Assembly: GCF_001280005.1 (NCBI RefSeq)
Contig: NZ_LGDW01000237.1
Coordinates: forward strand, 10,549-74,548
DNA length: 64,000 nucleotides
Reading direction: 5' to 3'
DNA from: Streptomyces sp. NRRL WC-3618
GTDB lineage: Bacteria; Actinomycetota; Actinomycetes; Streptomycetales; Streptomycetaceae
Shown: positions 57,061-64,000 of the stretch, piece after piece
Position numbering within the stretch: the first letter of the stretch is position 1
How the letters are laid out: each line of letters opens with the position of its first letter
The notes under the pieces: generated by a model
The model's database searches: none
Seen by the model: the letters and a program-made list of their open reading frames with translations, nothing else
What the model was told of the DNA's origin: nothing
Position numbers and translations under genes: made by a program

Positions 57061-59250
57061 TCACTCGTTCGAGAGCACCTCGGTCAGTCGGTCGCCCAGA
57101 ACGGGTGCGATCGCCTCCGCGTACGCGTCCGCGATGTGGCTGTCGTCGCGGTAGACGACCGTATTGCCCACCAGGACCGGGCAGTTGCCCTGCGGTGTGC
57201 ACAGCCAGGGGGTGGGGTCGAGCACCGTCGCGCCGGTCGCCTTCGCCGCGTCGGTCGTCGCCGTTCTGCGGGACTTGTCCCGGATCGCCTCCGGCAGACG
57301 CGTCGCGCAGCGGTCCAGCCGGAGGGAGTACATCGCGGCGCAGTCCACCGCGTCCGTCTTCGGCCAGGGGGTGTCCAGCAACGCGACGACTCGCGCGCCG
57401 GACTTGCCTATCGCGTCGTACGTCGCCCGGAATCCGTCCGTCCACTGCTGGACCGGGTCCGGCTCCGGATACATCGGGTCGCCCGCGTCCGAGGACGAGA
57501 CGATCACCAGGGCCGGGCGCAGCGCGGTGATCCGCTCGATCACCCTGGCCCGCCAGGTGTCGCAGGCCGCGTACGGGCCGTCGAACCGGCGCAGGGTGAC
57601 CTCGGCCGCTTTGCACGACGCCTTCGTCAGCGACACCAGCTTCCAACCACGCTCCCTGGAAAGGCGGTTGAGGGCTGGGAACCACTGGGCCGCGTGGGAG
57701 TCACCGAAGAGGACCACGACCTTGCCGGAGGCCACGTCCCCGTACTCGCACGGCGGAACGCTCGTACTGCCGTATGCCACATGGCAGTTGTCCCGGTAGA
57801 CCGCCGACCGCGCCGGCTTGATCTCGGGGAGGGGTGGGGCGAGGTTGCCGGGCAGGCTGGTCGCCGAGGCCACCAGGAGCTGGCGCAGCCGTAGTTGCGG
57901 GTCCGGCGCGGCGGCCATCTCCTGCCTCAGCTGCGGCGCCGGTCGGCCCGAGCCGATCGGGGGCGGGAACGCGTACGCCGTTACGGCGATCAGCGCCGCG
58001 CCCGCCGACAGGGCCGTCCCGAGCCGCAGCGCGCGTCCCGGGCGGCCACGGAACGCCGAGTGGAACCGTACGGGGTTCTCCACCAGTCGCAGGGTCGCCC
58101 AGGCCAGCACCAGGGCGAGCGCGCAGAGCAGCAGTGCGAGCCGGACGCTGGTCGCCCCAGGGAGTCTGCCCAGCGCAGCGGGGCCTATGAGCAGCAGCGG
58201 CCAGTGCCACAGGTACCAGCCGTACGACAGGCCGCCGAGTTTCACCAACGGCCGCCTGACGAGGAGCAGTTGGACACCGTAGCGGGAGGGAGCGCAACCG
58301 CCGGCCAGGACGAGGACCGCTCCGAGTACCGGCAGGAGCGCGTGGTATCCGGGGAACGGGGTGTCGTTGCCGTAGAGGACCGCCGCCACGAGTACACAGG
58401 CCAGGCCGATCCAGGTCATCGGCGCCGCCAGCCGGGCGGGCAGCCCGCGCAGCCGCCCGGCGGACAGGGCCAGCAGGGCGCCGGCGCCCAGTTCCCAGAA
58501 CCGGGTGTGCGAACCGAAGTACGCCCAGGAAGGCGAGTACCGCGTCACGGCGACGCTCAGCCCGAACGACAGCAGGCAGAGCACCACGAGCGGCACCGCC
58601 AGAAGTTCCCGCCGTCGGCGCGCGAGCCGCCAGCTCAGCAGGAGGAGCAGCGGCCAGAGCAGATAGAACTGCTCCTCCACCGCCAGCGACCAGAAGTGCT
58701 GGAACGGCGAGGGTGGGCTTCCCTCGGCCAGATAGTCCGTGCCGCTCGCGGCCAGCCGGAGGTTCACCGCGTAGAACGCGCTGCTGAGCGCGTCTCCGGC
58801 GTACTCCTCGAAGCGGACCCTCGACAGGAACAGCCAGGAACCGGTGAGGGTGGCGACGACGACGAGCGTCGACGCGGGGAGGAGCCGGAGTGCGCGGCGG
58901 GCGTAGAACCTGCGGATCGACAGGCCGTTCCCCTTGGCCAACTCCCGTGCCAGCAAGGAGGTGATGAGGAATCCGGAGATGACGAAGAAGACGTCGACAC
59001 CGACATAGCCGCCGCCGAACCCGCGCACACCCGCATGACTGAGGACGACGAGCGACACGGCGACAGCCCGCAGCCCCTGGATGTCGAGCCGCAGCCCGGG
59101 ACTCCCGGTCGGTCTCGTCGTCACGTTCACATTCGGATTCAGGTTGGGGTCCGGGTCCGGGTTCGGGTTCGGGTTCACGCTGGGATTAGCACTGGCACTG
59201 GCACTGGATCTGGCACTGGCACTGGCATCGGTACTGGCACTCATGCTCAT
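57061..59250 (-). CDS. OafA-type acyltransferase with SGNH domain
   Basis: The 729-residue membrane protein joins an AT3 acyltransferase module (about ten helices, residues 50-430) to an extracytoplasmic SGNH domain (about 460-729). AT3 landmarks are the His in LVVLSHAGVRGF and GGYVGVDVFFVISGFLIT. The SGNH domain has VVLFGDSHAAQWFP and the late DDSHIAD catalytic Asp-His. Such proteins O-acylate cell-envelope glycans or secreted glycosides. The N-terminal 45 residues are a low-complexity Ser/Ala then Asn-Pro/Asp-Pro repeat. Divergent from the cobalamin operon, whose riboswitch begins 100 bp upstream. Confidence 0.92.
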   Translation of the reverse strand: MSMSASTDASASARSSASASANPSVNPNPNPDPDPNLNPNVNVTTRPTGSPGLRLDIQGLRAVAVSLVVLSHAGVRGFGGGYVGVDVFFVISGFLITSLLARELAKGNGLSIRRFYARRALRLLPASTLVVVATLTGSWLFLSRVRFEEYAGDALSSAFYAVNLRLAASGTDYLAEGSPPSPFQHFWSLAVEEQFYLLWPLLLLLSWRLARRRRELLAVPLVVLCLLSFGLSVAVTRYSPSWAYFGSHTRFWELGAGALLALSAGRLRGLPARLAAPMTWIGLACVLVAAVLYGNDTPFPGYHALLPVLGAVLVLAGGCAPSRYGVQLLLVRRPLVKLGGLSYGWYLWHWPLLLIGPAALGRLPGATSVRLALLLCALALVLAWATLRLVENPVRFHSAFRGRPGRALRLGTALSAGAALIAVTAYAFPPPIGSGRPAPQLRQEMAAAPDPQLRLRQLLVASATSLPGNLAPPLPEIKPARSAVYRDNCHVAYGSTSVPPCEYGDVASGKVVVLFGDSHAAQWFPALNRLSRERGWKLVSLTKASCKAAEVTLRRFDGPYAACDTWRARVIERITALRPALVIVSSSDAGDPMYPEPDPVQQWTDGFRATYDAIGKSGARVVALLDTPWPKTDAVDCAAMYSLRLDRCATRLPEAIRDKSRRTATTDAAKATGATVLDPTPWLCTPQGNCPVLVGNTVVYRDDSHIADAYAEAIAPVLGDRLTEVLSNE

Positions 59251-59354
59251 CACAGACGGCCGCCCCACTCGAACAGTTGTAGCCCACACCGTCCGGTCAC
59301 CCAAAATTTTCGGGCCGTCCGCAACCGGCGGCCCCGAAATGACCGGTCCGACGC

Positions 59355-59485
59355 GTTTGCTACCCTCGCGAAGCGTCCCCTGGGGGAAGTCCGGTGAGAC
59401 TCCGGCGCTGACCCGCAACGGTATGCACGCCCCCCTGTCCGGCTTTCCGGCCGCGATTTCGGGCGTGCGAGCCCGATTACCCAAG
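59355..59485 (+). ncRNA. Cobalamin riboswitch
   Basis: The leader before the BtuC-like gene contains the B12-box core: GGGGGAAGTCCGGTGAGAC (59382-59400), CCGGCGCTGACCCGCAACGG (about 59402-59421) and the later GAGCCCGATTACC (about 59469-59481), in the order and spacing of the adenosylcobalamin aptamer. Boundaries are approximate. It should lower expression of the transporter when cobalamin is plentiful, probably by hiding the start region at 59547. Confidence 0.9.
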
Positions 59486-59546
59486 GTGCGCGTGCCCATG
59501 TGACCGCTCGCCGCGGACTGCGAGCCGAGGCGAAGGACCGCCGATC

Positions 59547-60587
59547 GTGCGCCGAATACCCGTCGTGCCGCTGGCCGTTGGGCTCGTTCTGTTCCTGTTG
59601 CTCTCCTTGCTGTGCGGGGTCGGGCTGGGGGCGTCCGGGATCGGCTGGGGACAGGTCTTCCGGTTCCTGTGGGACGGGCTCACCGGCGACACCATCCGCG
59701 CCGACGACATCGCCTCGTACACCATCGTCTGGGAGCTGCGGCTGCCCCGGGTGGTGCTCGCCGCCGTGGTCGGGGCCGGGCTCGCGGCCGTGGGGGTGGC
59801 CGTGCAGGCGATGGTGCGCAACGCGCTCGCCGATCCGTTCGTGCTGGGGATCTCGTCGGGTGCGGCCGTGGGGGCCAACGCCGTGATTCTGCTGGGTGCG
59901 TTCGCCGGGCTCGGGGTGTGGGCACTGTCGGTGTCCGCGTTCGCGTCCGCGCTCGCCGCCATGGTGCTCGTGTACGCCGTCGCCCGGTCCGCCGCCCACG
60001 GGCTCACCCCGCTGCGGCTGATCCTCACCGGGACCGCGCTGGCGTACGGCTTCGAGGCCGTCACCACCGTGATGGTGTTCGGGGCCGCGCGAGGGGAGGC
60101 GGCCAGGTCGGCGATGATGTGGCTGCTGGGGAGCCTGGGCGGAGCCACCTGGGCGCAGGTGCCGATCGCGACGGTGACCGTCCTCGCCGGGTGGGCGTGG
60201 CTCGCGCGGCGCGCCGAGTCCCTCAACGCCCTCGCCATGGGCGACGAGACCGCCGCCGCCCTCGGCGTCCAACCGGCGCGGATACGCCGCGAGTTGTTCC
60301 TCGTGACCGCCGCCGTGACCGGCACGGTGGTCGCCGTCAGCGGAGCCATCGGCTTCGTCGGGCTCATGGTCCCGCACGTCGTACGGATGCTTGTGGGCGC
60401 CGACCACCGACGGGTACTGGCGGTGGCACCACTCGCCGGAGCCGTACTGCTCGTCTGGGCCGACATCCTCTCCCGCCTGCTCCTGGCACCGGCCGAGCTG
60501 CCGGTCGGCGTGATCACCGCCGTGGTCGGCGTACCGGCGTTCCTCCTGCTGATGCGACGCGGCGGCTACGCGTTCGGCGGGCGGTGA
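59547..60587 (+). CDS. btuC: Cobalamin ABC transporter permease, BtuC-like
   Basis: The 346-residue protein is a FecCD-type permease with ten helices. It shows WELRLPRVVLAAVVGAGLAAVGVAVQAMVRNALADPFVLGISSGA, the family hallmark after helix 2, and the ATPase-facing GFVGLMVPHVVRML near residue 270. FecCD permeases carry iron-siderophores, heme or cobalamin; the riboswitch just upstream decides for cobalamin. The GTG has AAGGA about nine bases before it. Confidence 0.9.
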   Translation: MRRIPVVPLAVGLVLFLLLSLLCGVGLGASGIGWGQVFRFLWDGLTGDTIRADDIASYTIVWELRLPRVVLAAVVGAGLAAVGVAVQAMVRNALADPFVLGISSGAAVGANAVILLGAFAGLGVWALSVSAFASALAAMVLVYAVARSAAHGLTPLRLILTGTALAYGFEAVTTVMVFGAARGEAARSAMMWLLGSLGGATWAQVPIATVTVLAGWAWLARRAESLNALAMGDETAAALGVQPARIRRELFLVTAAVTGTVVAVSGAIGFVGLMVPHVVRMLVGADHRRVLAVAPLAGAVLLVWADILSRLLLAPAELPVGVITAVVGVPAFLLLMRRGGYAFGGR

Positions 60588-60601
60588 GGACGGTGAGCGC
60601 G

Positions 60602-60736
60602 ATGCGGCTCCGTGCGGAGGGTGGGCCGGCGGACGCGGGGGCCGTACGACCCGTGGAGAACCTCGGCGCCGGGGCAGGCGCAACGGGCTTCCGGCCGCTG
60701 ACGCGGCGCGGTGGTCGTGCGATCGGGGGGTGGTGA
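60602..60736 (+). pseudogene. Partial in-frame duplicate of the ATPase gene start
   Basis: A 44-codon frame opens MRLRAEGGPADAGAVRPVEN, and the real ATPase gene 138 bp downstream opens MRLDVDGVSVDAGAVRLVED. Twelve of the first 21 residues match without gaps, and about 44 of 63 bases. The frame ends in TGA four bases before the ATPase GTG, in the same register. After residue 21 the similarity is lost. It looks like a diverged tandem duplicate of the 5' end; expression as a leader peptide is possible. Confidence 0.6.
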
Positions 60737-60739
60737 GCG

Positions 60740-61507
60740 GTGCGCCTCGATGTGGACGGGGTGTCGGTCGACGCGGGTGCCGTGCGGCTTGTCGAGGACG
60801 TCACGATGCGGGTCGGCAGCGGGACCTTCGTGGGGCTCGTCGGGCCCAACGGGAGCGGGAAGTCCACCCTGTTGCGGTGCGTGTACCGCGCGTTGCGGCC
60901 GGCGGTGGGTGCGGTGCTGCTGGACGGGGTGGCGGTGCACGGTATGGAGCCCCGGGCCGCCGCCCGGGTGCTCGCCGCGCTGCCCCAGGAGTCGTCCGCC
61001 GAGTTCGACTTCACCGTCGCGGAGGTGGTCGCGATGGGCCGGCTGCCCCACCTGGCCCGTACGGCCTCCGGCGACCGGGACATCTGCGCCGCCGCCATGG
61101 AACGCACCGGCGTCACACACCTCGCCGACCGCGGCTTCCTCGCCCTGTCCGGCGGCGAGAAGCAACGCGTCCTCATCGCACGGGCGTTAGCCCAGCAGCC
61201 ACGCGTCCTCGTCCTCGACGAACCCACCAACCACCTTGACATCGCCCACCAGTTGGACGTCCTGTCCCTGGTCCGGGCCAGCGGCCTCACGGCGCTGGCC
61301 GCCCTGCACGACCTCAACCTGGCCGCCGCCCACTGCGATCTGCTGTACGTCATCGCCGGGGGCCGGGTCGTCGCGTCGGGCCCACCGCACGAGGTGCTCC
61401 AACCTGGGCTGCTGGCCGAGGTGTTCGGGGTGCGCGCCCACCCCGTACGACACCCGGAGACGGGTGCCGTACAGCTGCTCTTCGATCTGCTTCCCCCCTC
61501 CCGCTAA
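60740..61507 (+). CDS. btuD: Cobalamin ABC transporter ATP-binding protein, BtuD-like
   Basis: This is a 255-residue ABC ATPase with Walker A GPNGSGKST (about 36), signature LALSGGEKQRVLIARALA, Walker B VLVLDEPTNHLD and switch His in ALHDLNLAA. It pairs with the FecCD permease. The GTG follows GGTGAG closely. Codon 150 is TTA (61187-61189), so bldA could limit cobalamin uptake in young mycelium. It is separated from the permease by 152 bp that hold the partial duplicate of its own 5' end. Confidence 0.92.
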   Translation: MRLDVDGVSVDAGAVRLVEDVTMRVGSGTFVGLVGPNGSGKSTLLRCVYRALRPAVGAVLLDGVAVHGMEPRAAARVLAALPQESSAEFDFTVAEVVAMGRLPHLARTASGDRDICAAAMERTGVTHLADRGFLALSGGEKQRVLIARALAQQPRVLVLDEPTNHLDIAHQLDVLSLVRASGLTALAALHDLNLAAAHCDLLYVIAGGRVVASGPPHEVLQPGLLAEVFGVRAHPVRHPETGAVQLLFDLLPPSR

Positions 61508-61518
61508 GGACCCCCCAC

Positions 61519-62535
61519 ATGCGCAAGCCAGTCGCGGCCGCCACCCTCCTCCCCCTCTTCCTCTCCCTCCTCGCCACCGGATGCGGAGCCACCGTCGAGA
61601 AGCCGTCGGCGAAGGAGTCCTCGTCCGCCGTCACCCTCACCAACTGCGGCCGCCAGGTGACCTACGACAGGGTTCCGGAGCGGGTCGTCACGAACGACGT
61701 CGGGATCACCGAGCTGATGTTCGCGCTCGGTCTGGAGGACCGGATGGCGGGGTTCGCCATGCCCGACGACAAGGGCGAGCTGACCGGCGTCCCCTGGAAG
61801 GACGGCTACGACAAGGTGAAGTGGCTGTCCAAGCAGCAGCTCACCAAGGAGAACGTCCTCGACGCGCGCGGCGACTGGGTCTTCGCCGGGTGGAACTACG
61901 GTTTCCGCGACGACAACGGCTTCACGCCGGACGCGTTGAAGGAGCTCGGCATCCCGTCGTACGTCCTCACCGAGTCCTGCCGCAACGGCCGTACGAAGAC
62001 CTCGCGCGGGATCATGCCGCCCCTGGACGCCCTCTACACCGACCTCACCAACCTCGGAAAGCTCTTCGGCGTCGAGCAGCGCGCGGCCGCCCTGATCGCG
62101 GGCTTCAAGAAGCAGGTCGCGGCCGTGCGGGCCAAGGCGCCCGCGAAGAGCCCCAAGGTGTTCCTGTACGACAGCGGCACGGACGCACCCTTCACCTCCG
62201 GGCGGTACGCCGCCCCCGAGGAGGTCATCAGCAAGGCCGGCGGCGTCAACATCATGCACGACCTCGACGACTCGTGGACGACGGTGGGCTGGGAGACGGT
62301 GGTCGAGCGCGACCCCGACGTGATCGTCATCTGCGACTACGGGGACGTCAGCGCGGAACAGAAGCGGCGGTTCTTGCTGTCGTACGGCCCGTTGAAGAAC
62401 GTCTCCGCCGTCAAGCACAAGCGTGTCTTCGTCCTCGACTACGTCGACCTCGTCGAGAGCCCGCGCAACCCGTCGGCGATCGCGCGGCTCGGGGCGTACC
62501 TGCGCGAGGTGGCGGACACGGGCCCCGCCTCGTAG
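61519..62535 (+). CDS. btuF: Cobalamin-type ABC substrate-binding lipoprotein
   Basis: The 338-residue lipoprotein has a signal peptide ending in the lipobox LLATGC. The periplasmic-binding fold type III has VTLTNCGRQVTYDRVPERVV, VGITELMFALGLEDRMAG, a long central helix region, and late WETVVERDPDVIVICDYGD. It captures the ligand outside the cell for the BtuC/BtuD-like pair, 11 bp downstream of the ATPase gene. Fold alone does not separate cobalamin from iron-siderophore; the riboswitch does. Confidence 0.88.
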   Translation: MRKPVAAATLLPLFLSLLATGCGATVEKPSAKESSSAVTLTNCGRQVTYDRVPERVVTNDVGITELMFALGLEDRMAGFAMPDDKGELTGVPWKDGYDKVKWLSKQQLTKENVLDARGDWVFAGWNYGFRDDNGFTPDALKELGIPSYVLTESCRNGRTKTSRGIMPPLDALYTDLTNLGKLFGVEQRAAALIAGFKKQVAAVRAKAPAKSPKVFLYDSGTDAPFTSGRYAAPEEVISKAGGVNIMHDLDDSWTTVGWETVVERDPDVIVICDYGDVSAEQKRRFLLSYGPLKNVSAVKHKRVFVLDYVDLVESPRNPSAIARLGAYLREVADTGPAS

Positions 62536-62569
62536 GCGGTGACCATGATCAGCCCAGGCCCCGCCCCCC

Positions 62570-62670
62570 TGGCCCGTCCGGCGTTTGAGGACGAGACCCT
62601 TCAGGGCCGAAGCGGGGGTCTGGGGGCGGCAGCCCCAGGGACGGGACGGGAAGGGGCGGCGGGGGCGAAA
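62570..62670. repeat. Common Streptomyces intergenic repeat, family B
   Basis: GTCCGGCGTTTGAGGACGAG, followed by CCCTTCAGGGCCGA and GCGGGGGTCTGGGGGCGGCA, is a well-known type of dispersed intergenic repeat in Streptomyces. It lies between two convergent genes and contains GC hairpins that may stop transcription from both sides. Confidence 0.8.
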
Positions 62671-62683
62671 CAAACCCCACCAC

Positions 62684-63844
62684 CTACCTGCACGCATACC
62701 GCCGAGCAAGCGCCCGAAACGCCTCCTTCCGCTCCCAGTGCCACGGCGAACTCGCATCACCAGGCCGCTCCTTCACCGCCGCAGCGATGCCATAACTAGC
62801 CATGTCAATGTCATAGCGCGGGCAGTCAGCCCGATGCTCCGCATCGGCGGTCCCGAACTCGAACGCCATCGCCGCGTACAACCCCATGGACTCGAAGACA
62901 TCCAACAGCTCGGTGACATAGACCGCCTGGGTCCGCTCACTGCGCACCAGCTCCCCCTTGATCTCCGCAGGCACCTTGCCGTAGTCGACGACGTCCCACC
63001 CCATCCCACCCGCCTGCGGCGCCCCCTCATACGTACAGCTCCCGAACTCGGTGATGGCAACGGGCTTGCCGTACCGCAAGTACCGCCTCAACTCCCGCAC
63101 GTAATCAGCCCTGTTGGGATACCACGAGTAGTAGTCGACGCCGACGACATCGAAGAGGCCCCAGTCGACTTTGTCGTCCTGCGCGGCGGCATAGCTCAGC
63201 CGCCCGTGGAAGACGGACCGCCCGACAGCCGCCGCCTTGGCGGTGAACCGGTCGAGCCGGCGCTGCATCTTCTCCCGGTCCACCGTGCCGTTCAGCATGT
63301 TCTGAATCCGCTCCAGGGCAGTCGCCCCGGGGACGATTCCCGGCACGAACAGCCAGAACTCGCAGCCCACGCTGAACTCGACACTCGCCCCCTGCCGCCG
63401 CAACCGCTCCGCGTGCCGCCCGGTCTCCGCGAGGTGTTCGAGGATGTCCCGTTCCGGAACGTCTCCGAGGGTCGGCTGGAGCCAGACGTGCATGCCGCGT
63501 TCGGCGACCTCGGAGGCGGTGGCGTTCAGCCGCTCGACACCGTCACCGGTGACGTCGACGGTGTCGGCGTGCAGGTCGTCGCGGATCGTGCGGATGTCGG
63601 CGCGCATACGGGCGGTACTGAAGCCGGTGGCGGGCGTCTCACCGTCGACGATGGTGTAGACGACACCGTGCCGGGTCAGGCCACCGCCGTGCCCACGGCC
63701 GGTGGTCGCAGCGACGCCAGGCCGCTCCACCGCCCGCGCCCCGGCCGGAAGCAGCGCCCCCGAGAGCCCCACGGCAGCGCCACCGGCGAGAAACCGCGCC
63801 CGGCTGATTCCCTTGGTCCTGTGGATCCCTTCGCTCTTTTCCAT
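62684..63844 (-). CDS. Secreted glycoside-hydrolase-like (TIM barrel) protein
   Basis: The 386-residue protein has an N-terminal export signal (RARFLAGGAAVGLSGALLPAG, cleavage near ARAVER) with only a degenerate twin-arginine motif, so Sec or Tat is open. The body reads as a TIM barrel of clan GH-A type. Candidate acids are Glu in VGCEFWLF (after strand 4) and Glu in AITEFGSCTYEG (after strand 7); VDYYSWYPNRADYVREL lies between. It resembles uncharacterised Streptomyces secreted proteins and I cannot give a CAZy family. GGAGG ends one base before the ATG, unusually close. Upstream (63845-64000) I see nothing else. Confidence 0.75.
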   Translation of the reverse strand: MEKSEGIHRTKGISRARFLAGGAAVGLSGALLPAGARAVERPGVAATTGRGHGGGLTRHGVVYTIVDGETPATGFSTARMRADIRTIRDDLHADTVDVTGDGVERLNATASEVAERGMHVWLQPTLGDVPERDILEHLAETGRHAERLRRQGASVEFSVGCEFWLFVPGIVPGATALERIQNMLNGTVDREKMQRRLDRFTAKAAAVGRSVFHGRLSYAAAQDDKVDWGLFDVVGVDYYSWYPNRADYVRELRRYLRYGKPVAITEFGSCTYEGAPQAGGMGWDVVDYGKVPAEIKGELVRSERTQAVYVTELLDVFESMGLYAAMAFEFGTADAEHRADCPRYDIDMASYGIAAAVKERPGDASSPWHWERKEAFRALARRYACR

Positions 63845-64000
63845 GCCTCCACTGTCCCGAGGCAGGGAGCACCGCGCCGTCCCCCGAAGGTCTACGGCAT
63901 CGCAACCAAGGGATGCGGCGGCGGCGTCGATCAAAGTAGATCGTCAACAGCCCCCGGACAGAGGAGAACGACATCTCACGCCCCGCGAAGACCCCCACCC

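Noticed and set aside
1..64000. tRNA, rRNA, insertion sequence or prophage genes
   Set aside because: No cloverleaf, rRNA segment, transposase, integrase or phage structural gene was recognised; a covariance-model scan would be needed to exclude a missed tRNA.

Overview
The window is chromosomal DNA from a Streptomyces, or a very close actinomycete. Third codon positions are almost all G or C, GTG starts are frequent, and TTA codons are rare enough to list. The gene order also fits: nirB-nirD, ppdK, a dihydrouridine synthase, glyS, znuACB-zur, uppS and recO. From memory this matches the core-chromosome segment around SCO2478 to SCO2510 of S. coelicolor. That synteny is recalled, not searched.

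Layout. 1-3.6 kb: a lipoprotein cut by the window edge, a flavin reductase behind a SoxR-type operator, a C-terminally anchored secreted protein with a class F-like sortase, and a TSUP permease. 3.8-8.1 kb: assimilatory nitrite reductase operon (NirB-like flavoprotein, NirB, NirD) behind a GlnR-like site. 8.1-15.1 kb: accessory enzymes (SDR, S-adenosyl methyltransferase, catalytic-Cys-less isochorismatase-like protein with an SCO6745-like partner, DinB-like protein) and a MocR regulator. 15.2-17.9 kb: secreted GH44-FN3-CBM2 glucanase under a perfect CebR box. 18.1-26.1 kb: ppdK, a structured 430-bp gap, a ROK regulator and a divergent two-gene glycosidase operon. 26.3-37.4 kb: sulfatase-type membrane enzyme with a 12-residue repeat tail, dihydrouridine synthase, two drug-efflux MFS proteins, a LuxR ATPase regulator, a MEDS protein and an HTH regulator. 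37.4-42.9 kb: dispersed repeats, a tiny CxxC/HxxxxH protein, glyS and the zinc-uptake operon with two Zur boxes. 43-53.5 kb: MFS, two paralogous M4 metalloproteases, uppS-recO, a VapBC-like pair and an XRE/DUF397 pair. 54-57 kb: LysR/SDR pair, a truncated SDR remnant and a HigBA-type module. 57-64 kb: an OafA-type acyltransferase, a cobalamin riboswitch with a BtuCDF-like importer, and a secreted glycosidase-like protein.

How the parts work together. Many units carry readable local control: SoxR (redox), GlnR (nitrogen), CebR (cellulose sugars), Zur (zinc), a cobalamin riboswitch, and several orphan palindromes. At least seven genes contain a TTA codon and so may depend on bldA: the methyltransferase, the isochorismatase-like gene, the glycogen-debranching-like gene, the LuxR regulator, the XRE regulator, the HigB-like toxin and the cobalamin ATPase.

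I did not find a multi-gene system that looks clearly new. The observations I consider least expected are: an in-frame partial duplicate of the 5' end of the cobalamin ATPase gene just upstream of it; nested inverted repeats upstream of ppdK; a cluster of repeats and a long hairpin before a putative zinc-finger micro-protein; and orphan operator-like palindromes with no regulator beside them. No tRNA, rRNA, CRISPR array, insertion sequence or prophage was seen.
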